From Mesaphorura yosii (taxonomy: Eukaryota > Arthropoda > Collembola > Poduromorpha > Tullbergiidae), in NCBI GenBank assembly GCA_009869945.1, contig WIXG01000074.1, positions 186,001 to 250,000 on the forward strand: 64,000 nt of DNA, given 5' to 3'. Below, one piece after another: positions 24,601-36,500 of the stretch. Every line of letters starts with the position of its first letter. The stretch's first letter is position 1. The notes beneath the pieces are model-generated. The model did not search any database, was not told the origin of the DNA, and worked only from the letters and a program-made list of their open reading frames with translations. The translations under genes and the position numbers were made by a program.

Positions 24601-26470
24601 ATTAAACATGAATTACGTTGGAAATTATCAGCATGCAGCCAGCACATGTGTTCTCCTCTGAGTAATTAGTTTCCTCATTTCGTCGTCGTCAAGCCAAGAT
24701 GGGTTCAAAGCTCAATTGCTCCAAGTGGGACTGGCTTGGAGTCATGAGTTTTGAAGGTGCCGAAGTTCATCTAGTGAGCAGATGACAAGATGACTATTCT
24801 CATTGGAATTTATGCTGGCTCTGGTGTTCTCATTTTCTTCCGTTTCTCCTTTTGTTTCGCCAAATCACAATTCATTGAGGACAATCCATCAATTTAGCAG
24901 TTTCTGACACTTTTCTCGAGAATCAAAATTTTCACTTTGTACTTTGCGACATTTCGAAGGCAGGAAGCCCGTTTTCATGTAATACGTGGCCTTCTGCCAA
25001 GCCAAGGCTTCAGACTCACAACGAGCGTGAAAATCATTTCTTCCAGATGATTCCGCCTTGTCTCGTCCAACTCTTGAGAGATTATTTGGGTTCATGGAAA
25101 GGCTTTCAAGAAATATGGGTCTTAGTATTAGGACATGGGCTTGTATACTGGGAATAGGAAATATAGGTGAAATGTGTAACAGACCCAAGAAGTCTCGATG
25201 GGGCACAAATGCACTTGAATCACTTGGCGTGCACGTGAAATCGTCGTGAGGTAAACATGTTCATGTTCGACTCTCCAAATAGATAAATGCGGTGCTAAGC
25301 CTTCCTTTTCTGCTAGCCGGTCTAAGTAGGTCTGTTTCGACTTTGGTTTATTATTATTGACATAATTTTATCATATCTGCATTGTACTTTGGTTGTAAAT
25401 ACACAGCCAAACCATTTTTTACCTTTTCGAAGTCACAAGTTAACTAAACTACGACGTGTAATGCCAGACAGAAATTTACAGCCACGACGAGTGCGGGAGT
25501 GCATTCGTCGTTTGGGATTGGTGGAAGCATGGACATAAGCAGCAGAGATAAGTGCATCAGATGTTTGTAAACACGCACACGACGTCCGAACTTTAAACTG
25601 CCTATTGCGCTTTACCGCGTTTGTGCTTGTCACAATTTTGCATTTGACATTTGACACGTCAATAGGTAATTGTGAAGTGTTTCCTGATTCCTGAGTTTCG
25701 TTCGCGGTTCTAATCTGTTGTCTCGACCCTGGATAATTAAACAATTGACCGTGGAAATTTTGTGGCAAAAAGGATTCTAATCTTCGACATCTGCGACAAA
25801 TTCGCAATTCGCTCTGTATGATCTCATCAGTCGCAGTCACAAATTTCAGCCAAGTGATGTAGCGCATTCCTGTTTTTAGTTTTTACGAGGATCTCGAGAT
25901 TTGTTCATATTTTTGCGATATTTTAACTCAATTTCGATCATGGTTTCCATAAATGATAGCGGAACGGTTGATTTCATCATCCTAATCTTTGACATTTCGA
26001 TACTCATAATGTACTTCTTGACTTTTGGTCTTGCCGTGCATGGCATGAATGCTGGTGAAATGAGTTGATGATTTGACCTTTAAAAAGATGGACTTTGACA
26101 TTTTACAGATAAACGTTAGTTTCTAGCAGTACAGCCTAGCGTAGCATGGTGATGGACGATGGCTGATGACGGAGCGCAGAAAATCAGAAATGCCTTAAAA
26201 TGATAGCAGCAGAGTCAACTTAATTAACTTAACAGTTTCTGTAACCAAGATTGAGTGCGTCCATCCGTCCGTTCTGCTGCAAATGAAATGACATTGTTTG
26301 TTCTCGAATTTTCTGCATGATGACAATGGCAAAGGCGAGGCAAAGATCGCAAATGTCATCGTATAGAGCCCCGAAACGAACCGCAACGCCAAAATGAGTA
26401 TATAGCCAATAATTACCAGTGCGAACACCGGATCTCGTTCCATTTCAATCAATTAAGTGTCTCAAGTATT
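18605..26470. other. Gene-poor spacer between perilipin and TET
   Basis: About 7.9 kb with no recognisable coding exon, tRNA or transposon. Short open frames have no domain, no consistent splice sites and ordinary background composition. The perilipin promoter should lie at the left end. A perfect 19-bp GC-rich hairpin sequence stands at 23792-23810. Confidence 0.5.
23792..23810. repeat. Perfect GC-rich inverted repeat
   Basis: CCACCGGCG-A-CGCCGGTGG: 9-bp arms around a single base, in otherwise AT-rich DNA. Confidence 0.9.
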
Positions 26471-26472
26471 CA

Positions 26473-26478
26473 TTTATT
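26473..26478 (-). terminator. Candidate poly(A) signal of TET
   Basis: Minus-strand AATAAA about 1.47 kb past the TET stop codon, the first canonical signal I found on that strand. The DNA between (26479-27946) is AT-rich and non-coding, consistent with a long 3' UTR. Confidence 0.4.
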
Positions 26479-27946
26479 CAGTACGAACAATAGTGTTGTT
26501 GTATCAAATAGACTAAGTTGATCTGGATTTATACAAATGCAGGAAATAAAGAATAGTGTATCCAAGTGTCAAGTAGAGTACCTGAGTCGATTAGTTAAAA
26601 GTTAACGCACGCTACTTCGTGTCAAGTAACTATGGTGTGATTCGAAATTGTCACCTGAACATTCCTGGAATAAAGGAGCTTAGCATCATTCATCAACGGT
26701 CTCACTATGTTCTGCAATCTGCAACTAACGCACGACTTACACGATTGACCTACCATTTAACTAACCGAAAACGAATTGTTACTCTTGACTTGATTGAAAC
26801 GAACTGGTAACACAATGTGAACACTCGAACACCGAATTACTTATGTTTAATTAAGAATAATAACAATATTTTCATTAATTAGTTAACATTTCGCGCACTA
26901 CTACTCGCGCGGCGGCTTTAATTTCATAAAATCTTGCTTCGCTTCAATTTAGTCCAGTCAGAATTGCATCGATAATTCCAGAATACGAAATTGCATCCGT
27001 TTGCTTCCTTGCAACTGCAACCTTAATTTGGTAAGGTAAATGGTAAATTATTATTATATACACTTTGTGGTCCAACAAGAGTGAGTTTCCTTGCTTAACG
27101 TACGTACTTTGGTTTACAACTACAGCCGCGGCCGACAACAAAACGGCGACGACGCGACGGTGACACTGGAACAGGAGCTAATTGCTAATTACGAAGTAGC
27201 AGCTAGCAACAATAGCGGTACAAGTTTAACAAGAAGAACGTACTAATTTCAATACTTTGGCTGACTCGGCGTCGGCGAATAGATTAAAGCAGAACGTCAT
27301 TGACTTTGGTAACTGGCGCTAACTCATTGTACATTTACTGCATAGAATTTCAATTAGGCTCTAAGGACTCCAAAGTACTAAACGTAAAACTAGCTACACG
27401 AACTGTGCTACGCTAATTATCCTTATGTTTGATTGTTTTTGTTGATCTCATCGACCTTTTACTCACCTTAACCCTAAATCAAAGTAATTATTAAATGCTT
27501 TTGTGGTACAACGCGGAATTTGCGGAGAAATTCCACTTGCTTAATTAAATACTTAGCACTATCTATTCATGTACAAGTACAAAACGCGCAATAAAATAAA
27601 GACAGGTGATTGAAGATGATTAGATGGTAATGATTGCGACATCATGATTGAAAATACTGATCATTTATAACATTATTAAAGCCTGTATACAAATGGTAAC
27701 TTTTGATTTGTGAACAAGTGTCTCAACGCAACTTTATACGCACGAGATCATTAACAATCTTTTAATTTTTGCAGATAAACGACTCAAAAGCAATGAATTG
27801 TGATGGCCGCAAACGAAAAGAATTGGCCGCCCACTGTTTAAATCCGAATTTGATAAAACTACAGCATTTTGGTTAAGTTTAAAGTCAGTTTGGATCTCAG
27901 ACAATTTGAAGACTAGTTAACCCATAATCTCTTGCATAGTCAGCAT

Positions 27947-30900
27947 TTATTGGTTATCAGCAATGTACCCTTCTTTGATCAACTGCTTCATTTTCCTCGG
28001 GGACGCTTCCAACTTGCCCTGGTTTATCAGCTTCACTTCCTGCAGCTTCTTCGCCTCAATCTTCTTTTCCCACTCCGACCAGCCGTGGAATCTGTTGTTC
28101 ATGCTCTTGTGCTGGTAGAAAACCAAACATATTCTGGATGGATACATCCGATTCGGCGATTTCAGTGACGTGGTCGCATGCATCTCGTGCTTCGCGCATT
28201 GGAGAATGACGGATCCGTGCGTGAGCGCGATTCCAACACCGCCCAAATGCGAGTCCTTGAACGCGTCTTCATTGTCCGACGTCGTCTCGTTCACTTCAGG
28301 AATTACTTTGGGTTTTGGTGGCGTGACAAAACAGCTCGGGGCCGAAGGAGGCTGATGCGAATGAGCGCCTGCCATGAATGAAGGTATCGGGCTGACCCAC
28401 GGATTCGGCGGGTGGTGCGAGTGGAGCCCAGAATGCGAGGGCATGAACTGATTGCCATATGGATTGTACTGGTTCATGTGAGGAAAGCTGGCAGGTGTCA
28501 TGGAGTTGATGCCCAATGAAGACATTTGGTTGTGCGGGTGGTGATACGACGACGTGGCAGGGGCAGGAGGTGGCACTGAGCCGTATCCGTGATGAGAGTA
28601 AGTGGGAGCACTTGGATTCCAAGGCGGAATCGGATTCATGTTCATTCCCACACCGAACGAGTGGTGCGGATCCATCGAAGGTGGGGGTGGACCGAAGGAG
28701 GATGCCGAATTTGCATAAGATGATGAATTGAAAGGCACGCCGACTTGACTTGGTGCAGAGGGAAGGCACGATGAAGGAGTCGGATGGTGTGGGTGTGGAT
28801 GATACAGGCTGGAACTGTTCGAACCTGAGTACGGGTTGGGAGGAACAATCGGTGCGGCTGGGTTGAAGTATGACGGTGCACCAGTCAAACCAAGATTGTC
28901 ACCATGATGGCTAAACGGAGTGAGAGAAGCACTGGACGCGGGTGTTGACAAATTCAGCTGCTGATTTGCTGGCTTGCCGGATCTCGGACTGGACGTCGAG
29001 TCTGCGATCGGCGATCCAGTTCCTGCAGACGGCGAACTCATTGATGACAACATCGAAAGCGATTCTGCTTCTGTCATGAACGTGTGACGGAACGAAGGAA
29101 GGATTGACGGACTCATGCTAGAGTATCCCGGAGCGGGCATGGCACTAGGCGCACTGTGCATGTTGGAAACATTGCCGGGATGCATACTCGACGACCCACT
29201 GCTAGAGTTGCTGCTGGAATGATTCGTTGTCGTGTTCCCGCCGCTCCTTGGAGTCGAGCTGAGGTGAAAATCAAAGCTGCTGCCGTACTGCGATGGAGAC
29301 TTTGAGGAGTACTGAGGTGTGGGCGGGAGAGGAGTGTCGAAGTACGAGCGGAAGGAGCTTCCTTGCTGTGCGTGCGCATGTCCGCTCGATGGAAGCTGTC
29401 CGTACGGTGAATTCCAGATGGATTGAGGGCAGCCGTCAGAATCTAAAACGGTCGATGAAATCTGACAACTTTGTACATGCTCCTCATGGGACATAGGTAA
29501 ACCCATTCCCATTCCCAACTTTGAATGAGATTTTGACAATAAAAGATTACTGAAGTGCGATGGTGGCGCTGGTCCATGAGGAAATCTGCTATCAAAAAGA
29601 TCGCTTCCACCAGCAGGACCGTTTAGTTCGTCGAAGATGGACATCTTCTCTCTTTTTGGTGGCGGCATTGACAACGATGGCAGGTCTGAGGAGTACGAAT
29701 CTGCAGACTTGGACGTGTGATTGTGGTGTGACTGTGACGAAGAGTGACCACTGTTCGTGCTGCTGCTGCCACTGCTGCTTGCAGGCTTGTTAGGCTTTCC
29801 TCGGCGCCTAGAAGGAAGCAGTGGAACCTTTCGCACTCGCACCTTTGTCGGGAATCTGCAATTCAGAGCGTGAATTCATTAATTCATTGCATATGGAAAT
29901 GAATTAACCATGCAGATATGCTAACTCACTTTTTCAGTATTTCGAGCTGTCCCTTTTTGACTTTCTGCTTCTGTCCTTCCTTAGAACCATATTCGTCCGT
30001 CTCGTCCAGCTTATACAGCGGTAGCACGTGAAATTGCTCGTCCTCAGTTTTTGTCAACGTTCTGTTTCGCGTGAATGCGACAGTCTACAAAAATTCACAT
30101 AAAAATTAATACTCGTGGTTGATTCCACGTTACATAATGATTTAATCCTGAACAGTACCACAGTGCATCCGTTGATCATGTTGTGGGCATCCTTGTGCGC
30201 GTGCGAACAATAGTCGAGACAGGCCGTGACTCCGGAGAAAGGTCGCCCAGGTCGATATCCGAGCCTGCACTCCAAACCCTCATTCTCGTGCTCAATTTGG
30301 TTGCGGTACGAGTCCGAAGCAACTCGCTCGTACAGCGGACCCAAATGAGTCGCCAAATGCTGAACCTTCTCCTCAAGTTCAGCTTCCTGAAACGGAATCA
30401 ATTGCACAATGTTAAAATCCAGGTTATTGTTTTTGTTTGCAAATAAAATTAAAAAAGGGACTGTTTAGCATAAAGACATAATTCAAGAGTTCCCCAAGTT
30501 CAGGCTTCTGGTCCCCATTTTTGTCAAAACTTGCTCCCAGACGCGCTACTCAAGTACAAAACTTTTCCACACGAGAATGAAAAATTGCACTCGTAAATTC
30601 AATGTTAAATTGCTCTGTAATGTAATTAAATTGGCGAAATGGTTTGATTATCAAGATTTATGTGTCAAACTTTACAGCTAAATAGCGCAAGTTTTTCGTT
30701 TACGGGAAAGTAAGGGCGATATGAATACAAATGGTAAGTATTAAGCTTAGGTCCGGAGAGGGGCTTCCTGAAGTCTGATTCGTCCTCGTATGAGGACCTT
30801 AAACGTTTTGGGAGTTCTTGGCAATAAATATTAGTGCAATGATACTGAGAATGAGTGAAATCACTGGCATTTGCGCCAGGAGATATTAAAAACTGGTGAT

Positions 30901-33588
30901 TGCAATTGCATTTCATTTTTAAAACGTGTCCTCCGACGTTACCTCGTGCTCCTCCGTTAGTCGGAATTTTCGGACGTTTCGGCTCCTCGCGTATTTGCAT
31001 CCATTAAAGAACATCGACCATGCACACCCGAAGGAGTACGCAGCACCACAAGTGTCCGGGTCCACACCTGAAAATTGTGCAAACCCAACTCAATTTAACA
31101 TGGCATTATCTTTGTAAGGAAGACTCATAATACGAGACTTCTGTAATGCATTAAAAGGCATCTTACCGTTGCACGCACACGAGCGTTGTTCATTTGTATC
31201 ACTTCGTCTCGTCGTTGGAATCCCGAATCGATTCAGTTTGTAGACAATTGTGTCGTAGAGATTGTCAGCGAAATGTGGCGGAACTGCCTCCCAGATCACG
31301 CAGCACACCACGATCCAGGCGGTTGCACACTTGTGGCCTTTGCGATGCTTCACCAGAAACAGGAGCTGCTCCTCGTAAGAACCTCGACGAATGATCTGTG
31401 GCGAGAGGCGATTAAATATACTTAACGTCCCAAATCGAGGACGCGAATCGTGATTACCAAACTAAAATGCACTCACCCATTTGGCCAGTGGGCAGCCCTG
31501 GCTTGTTTTCCCCTCTTTCCCAGTGTAAATGACCTTCTCGAACCGCAACTGCCCTCCACGAAACCCCGTCCTCATTTCCAGGAGCTCCCGTAATTCAGGT
31601 AATGTGTGTGCTGCTCCCAAGTGCGTGTAGAATGGCCCGGGCTCAGGATGAACTTCATCGACGGGGAAGCAGCCGCACTCAACCAATGGCACATCTTTCT
31701 TATCTGGTTTCGACAGTGCAGATGACTCATCGTCGCCGTCAAAACTGCCACGGTGCCTGTGCGTTTCCTCCTTCTGGTGATCAATGGTGATGTTTTTCTC
31801 TTCTCGCGAATCACTTCGACAGGAGGAAATTGGAGGAAGATGTATAATTGGCTCTTCTTTCACTTTTTTCGATGAACTGTCGGAAGAAGTGGAGCCTGTT
31901 CTCATTTTCTGGCTGTTTTCAATGTACTCGGCGCAGTTTCGTTCTCTCTCCTCCAGTAATTGCTCACTATTCACTTGCTTCGCCTTCTTCCACGTCCTCT
32001 TCCTGGAACTGCTTTTGCTCGTGGTTGTACTTGAATTTGGAATGTTGCTTGAGTTCTCCGATGATGCTTTACCTGTTGAGTCATTGTTATCGTTGCTGTT
32101 ACTCGGAGATCGATCACCGCCACCCTCAGAAAACGACTGACTGTTGGATTCACCTTCAGATTTTGGTTGCTGCTTTCTGGACTGATTACTGCTACTGCTT
32201 TGGCTTGAGTTTGAATTGGAATTAGACGGACTCTGGGGATTTCCGGAACCTAAGAAGGATTTGTGTTTACTCTTCCCTTTCTTGCGACTTCGATCGTCGT
32301 CGCTATTGTTGATTGCAGAAGATGACGAGTTTGACCGATTCTTTCTTCTTTTGTCTCGCCTTTTAGCGGGATTTGGCTTCTCATCATTTTGAGGAGAGCT
32401 TTTGCCCTTTTGGTTGTCATCCGCCGGGGCATCGAGATTAGAGTAGGAAGGTGGGGCTGAGGGCGACTGGAAATTATTCGAATTGCCCTCGTGATCTTGT
32501 CGGAAGCCATCGCTGTGGCTCCCGTAATTGTTCGCGTGATGCCCACCGTGCAGCACAGACTCGAAACTCGGTTCTTCGTCAAAACTAGATCGGAGACCGT
32601 GCCCCGGCGTTGAGGCCGCGCTTCCAATGGAATTCTTCCTCTGTGAATGCATCGAATCACAGGAATCCATCTTTGTTCCGTTCTCCACGACCATTTCAAG
32701 CCCTGATATGCTATCGCGTCTTCGGCCGTTGCTCCCAGGTTGAGCGCCTTCTTGGCTCGTTCGCATGCCGGAATTGTACTCTTCGCCAGAGCCGTAAGAC
32801 CCGGACTCATTGTAGCCAGAATTTGCATTGGGATACGGCTGGTACGGGTCAAAGGGTCGTCGCTGCTGATTCTGACTGAAGGAATCGTAGTACGAAGGTG
32901 TCATGTTCTGTGAATCGTACTGGTTCGGGTAACTTTGGTAGTACGGCATTTGGGGAGGAGGATATAGCTGCTCCGATGTCGGACCGTTACTCTTGGAAGA
33001 ATTCATGTCAACTCCACTGCTTCCATTCATGTACCCAAGATCGAACGTCGTGTTGCTGTTTCCTGAATTCGGTGGACTATTTTCGTGGGATGAGTGACTT
33101 GACAGCGAATTTCCGTTCACTCCGTTCAGATTGCTCGGAGACGGCTGAACGTGCGGTGAGGGAGTTGTACTGGGCGTGTATTGTCGACTGTTTGGTGGCG
33201 GGGCAGCTCCGTACGGAACGGGCTGCGGCTGCATCGGGTTCGGTGGGCTTGGGCCGGGGAATGGACTCAGCTCTCCGTGACTGCTGCCATTCCCGTTCAT
33301 ATTTATCCCGGTTCCATTGACCGGCGGGATTCTCGGCGGGTACGGAGCGGACGTTGGAATGTTGAACGATCCAGCGTTGTTATTCGGTGGGCTGTTATTG
33401 TTGTAGCTCGGAGACTGAGAAGGTAGCAGCGGTTGGCCGTACGAGTTAGTCGCCCATGGATCGACAGGAGTCGCTGTTGGCGCCCCTACCGCCGCGCCGC
33501 CGGGCTGCGACCAGAAGCACTCTCGCGAGGCCGCGTAGTTGCCGCTTCCCGAGTCCCCAGGTGTGCCAGAGCCGTAGTAAGACGACAT
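27947..33588 (-). CDS. Tet: TET methylcytosine dioxygenase without CXXC domain (1,585 aa)
   Basis: Fe(II)/2-oxoglutarate enzyme that oxidises 5-methylcytosine to 5-hydroxymethylcytosine and further in the nucleus. Exons in transcript order: (33594)33588-31477, 31395-31167, 31067-30943, 30386-30159, 30084-29930, 29855-27947; all phases agree. Residues 1 to about 620 are low complexity (Ser, Asn, Pro, Gly, Gln, Tyr). The Cys-rich part has [45 protein letters not shown] and [20 protein letters not shown]. The catalytic fold has [20 protein letters not shown] with HxD at about His886/Asp888, LHVLPLYK-like FHVLPLYK, the third iron ligand His1509 in HATT, and the 2OG-binding Arg1524 in [13 protein letters not shown]. 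About 500 Ser/Pro/His/Asn-rich residues (about 965-1470) are inserted in the fold, as in other TETs. All metal and cofactor residues are present. MSSYYGSG is the first Met of the exon, six nt past its acceptor, so upstream exons exist. Confidence 0.95.
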
Positions 33589-33594
33589 TATTGG
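33589..33594 (-). promoter_or_regulatory. Splice acceptor that decides the TET start
   Basis: On the minus strand a long T/C tract followed by TCTTGCAG ends at 33595. The exon then reads CCAATA before the ATG at 33588. The upstream codons are open, so an upstream exon could also add coding sequence. Confidence 0.75.
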
Positions 33595-36500
33595 CTGCAA
33601 GAGAAACAAGAATTTCAAAAATAAATGATGGCATCAATTAAATTTCAGGTTGAGTCGTTTTCGGAAGGGGAAAGGAAACCTCTGAGGAAATGCATTAAAA
33701 ATATGGATATTTTCCTTCAGGATATTAAAATTCTTTCCATGTGAAGGATTTAATAACTTTCTCAACCAAAATATGCCCATTTTTCTCAGAATTTATCCTG
33801 CGCCACGCTACGCACGTGACAGGACGCAAGAACGAACGGTAGTATAAATACGTGCACGTACGCGAACGAGCACCGAGCCCGGCATGAATGAGGTTTCATC
33901 AGGAATCCATTAATCAATTCCTAGTGTCATCAGGTAACACGACAACTTCCATGATATATTGGACTTTTTACTTCATTCATTCATTCAAAATAGTTGCGAT
34001 CGACCAACGTGTATGAAAAATTCTATTGTAGCCCTTCAACATTTCCATTGTTAAGAATCTTTCGTGTATTTTCAAATGAACTTAATTTTGGTGGGTTGAA
34101 GTCGATAATTTCGAATTTCAATCTGCAGTGCAGTGGTTAAATTTTTTCAGTTTTTAGACAAGCTAAATACGTATCCTTGCCCAAAATTCGTACATAATTT
34201 TTGTCGGCCATATGCACTACAGAAACTCCAAATTAAGGAGATTTGTTCTTTGGTAACTTTGGTCGGTCGCTCACTCGCATAAATCCCAAATTACCCTAAC
34301 TAATCTTCAAGTCTATGAAGAATCACGTATTTCAAAGCCAAAACGTAACGTGACGGTCGTCGCGCAGGCATGCAAGCAGACAGTCTAAATAAGTTCGGAA
34401 ATTGTGTTTCAGAATTAATTAAATTACGGCCTTGTTTTGAATAATTTTTGTAAATTATTCACATCCTCTCTCGCAAGGCTGTAATTTATTTATGTATTGA
34501 TTTTCTACTCTAATTTCTTCCTTCACCTCCTCCCAATCACAGCACAGGACAGCAAAGCACAGATAGATCTCCTCTCGTCTCATATATCGACAGCACATAG
34601 TGCAGCGCTGACAATTCACATTTGCTTTTCCATTTGTAGTTCGCAGCCCTGAAACACTGTTCGCTTCAACAATGGACACGGGGAGGAAACACGAAACATA
34701 AATACAGCAATTATGCCGTGGTGTACGTGAATGCGCATGCATGTCCTGTATTTGCATGTGTGCATTGTTTACCCGTGTGATTATGAAGCGACACATGCAT
34801 AAATTATGCAAGTAGAGTAATGTTTTGTCACTGAATACATCTTCGTAATTATGGCAAGTGTGTGAGAACGTCCTACAATGTGCTCTAAATAGACGCCAAA
34901 GCCAGACGAGCGAAATCTTTCCGTAGTCGTTGTCTCCTTCATGTGCGATTTCTACCTTATCACGTGCATCTCGGAGTAGTTGGCGAATTTCAGAGGTATG
35001 AAACGATGTTTTATTTTACGAACTGATCTCCGGCGAAATTGGTTAAAGATTGTTAAATTGCTAAGATAGACGCATATAACATGAAAACATATGTTCACTG
35101 AATTAAAATATTACGAAACGCGAATCACGCAAATGACTCATTGAAGGACTAGAAGGACTAAACTGTGTCAACAATGCCTTTTAAAGTGCCGCGAAAGCAC
35201 CAATTACAAACTGCGCTTTATGTTTATACGAGTAATAATAATTTCGCCGGACTGCGAGACACGACCGAAATGAAATTCGTGCCTAAACCGAAATTGCTAC
35301 GCTCAAAACAAAACTCAGAACGATCGCTAAATAATAACGTCTTCGTGCAATCTACCGTACAGTTTGCTTTGCTCATGCTTTTAAGTACGCAATAAAATTA
35401 TGGCTAAGAACTGAAAACAGATTTGCCCTTGTTTTTTGCGGGTAGTAAAACGTGTCTTTCTTCGGGAGAAGTTTTATCTCTTTTACAACAGCTCATGTGT
35501 CGTGGCGGCAGCGTTTTGTAGATTTTATGTTTCCGTCATGGACTAATTCGTGTAGCATAACACAACAAAGCGAACACGCATGCAATTTGTGAATTTCACC
35601 TACAACTGAACCGAAACGTGAGATTTTATGGTTTTGTTATTGCAGGACAGGAACGCAGGGCGATGGGCTATAAAATGAAGGATGCATAATAATTACATAA
35701 TGCGTACTCGTGTTACGGGCGGGCAGAGCAAGCCTAAGTTGCCCAAAACACAGATGCTACTCTGAGCTGTGTTGCTTGGCTGGCGGAAGGCGAATGGCAA
35801 AATTTTACCGTGCTCATTGTGCCGTTACTAATTAGGAAATTATGTGTCGCGCTTTGTCTCAGTCGCAGTCCGCAAATCAACCAAATCCTTTTTTAGAACT
35901 TTATGAGCGTTGTGTTGCTGATTTCTGGTCGAATTATACGTACCTAATTTTAGGGCTCCAGCTCCAGCATCTGCTTCCTACCAATTTCAAAGCAATTAGA
36001 GTTCTTCCTCTTTACAAAACTGCCACGTCACAATATTTCCAACTTGCTTCCGTTCCGATGCCCTTCACGCGTTGTCGATCTCAGCTATGTGCAGTACAAG
36101 TATCATCGTCAAAGAAGTATCACGTCACAGGGACGGCATTGATATATTTTCCCGAAATTATGTGGAATCGACAATAAAATTTATTTAATTTCCTCTCAAA
36201 TCAACCACATCTCTCAAATGTGGGCTATTTGCTCCTCGTGGAGTAATGAAGTGATTCTGCTTCTGCAGCGCAGAAGCGTCGAATCCCAAAAATAATTCGC
36301 CTATGCCCATAAAATTAAAATATTTATGAGTTTTTATGTCTTCCCATTTCCTTAATTGAGTCCTTTGCCTTGCGCTCGCACCATGAAGAAGAATTTTTGG
36401 TACTTCGCCGTTACTTGGTGGCATTTTCGACCAATTCGTTTTTACCAACAGTTTCAGCAATGCAATAATTCAATGTGACGAAGGATTTTACCGCATGTCA

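Noticed and set aside
25433-25867. 144-codon minus-strand frame in the perilipin-TET spacer
   Set aside because: No recognised motif, no start context, no poly(A) signal and background-like composition.
35165-35395. Small basic plus-strand frame ending in CAATAAA
   Set aside because: Same overlap artefact as at 36173, and no splice or promoter support.
35842-36177. 111-codon plus-strand frame followed by AATAAA
   Set aside because: The signal overlaps the stop codon itself (CAA TAA A), so it adds little; no promoter or family resemblance.
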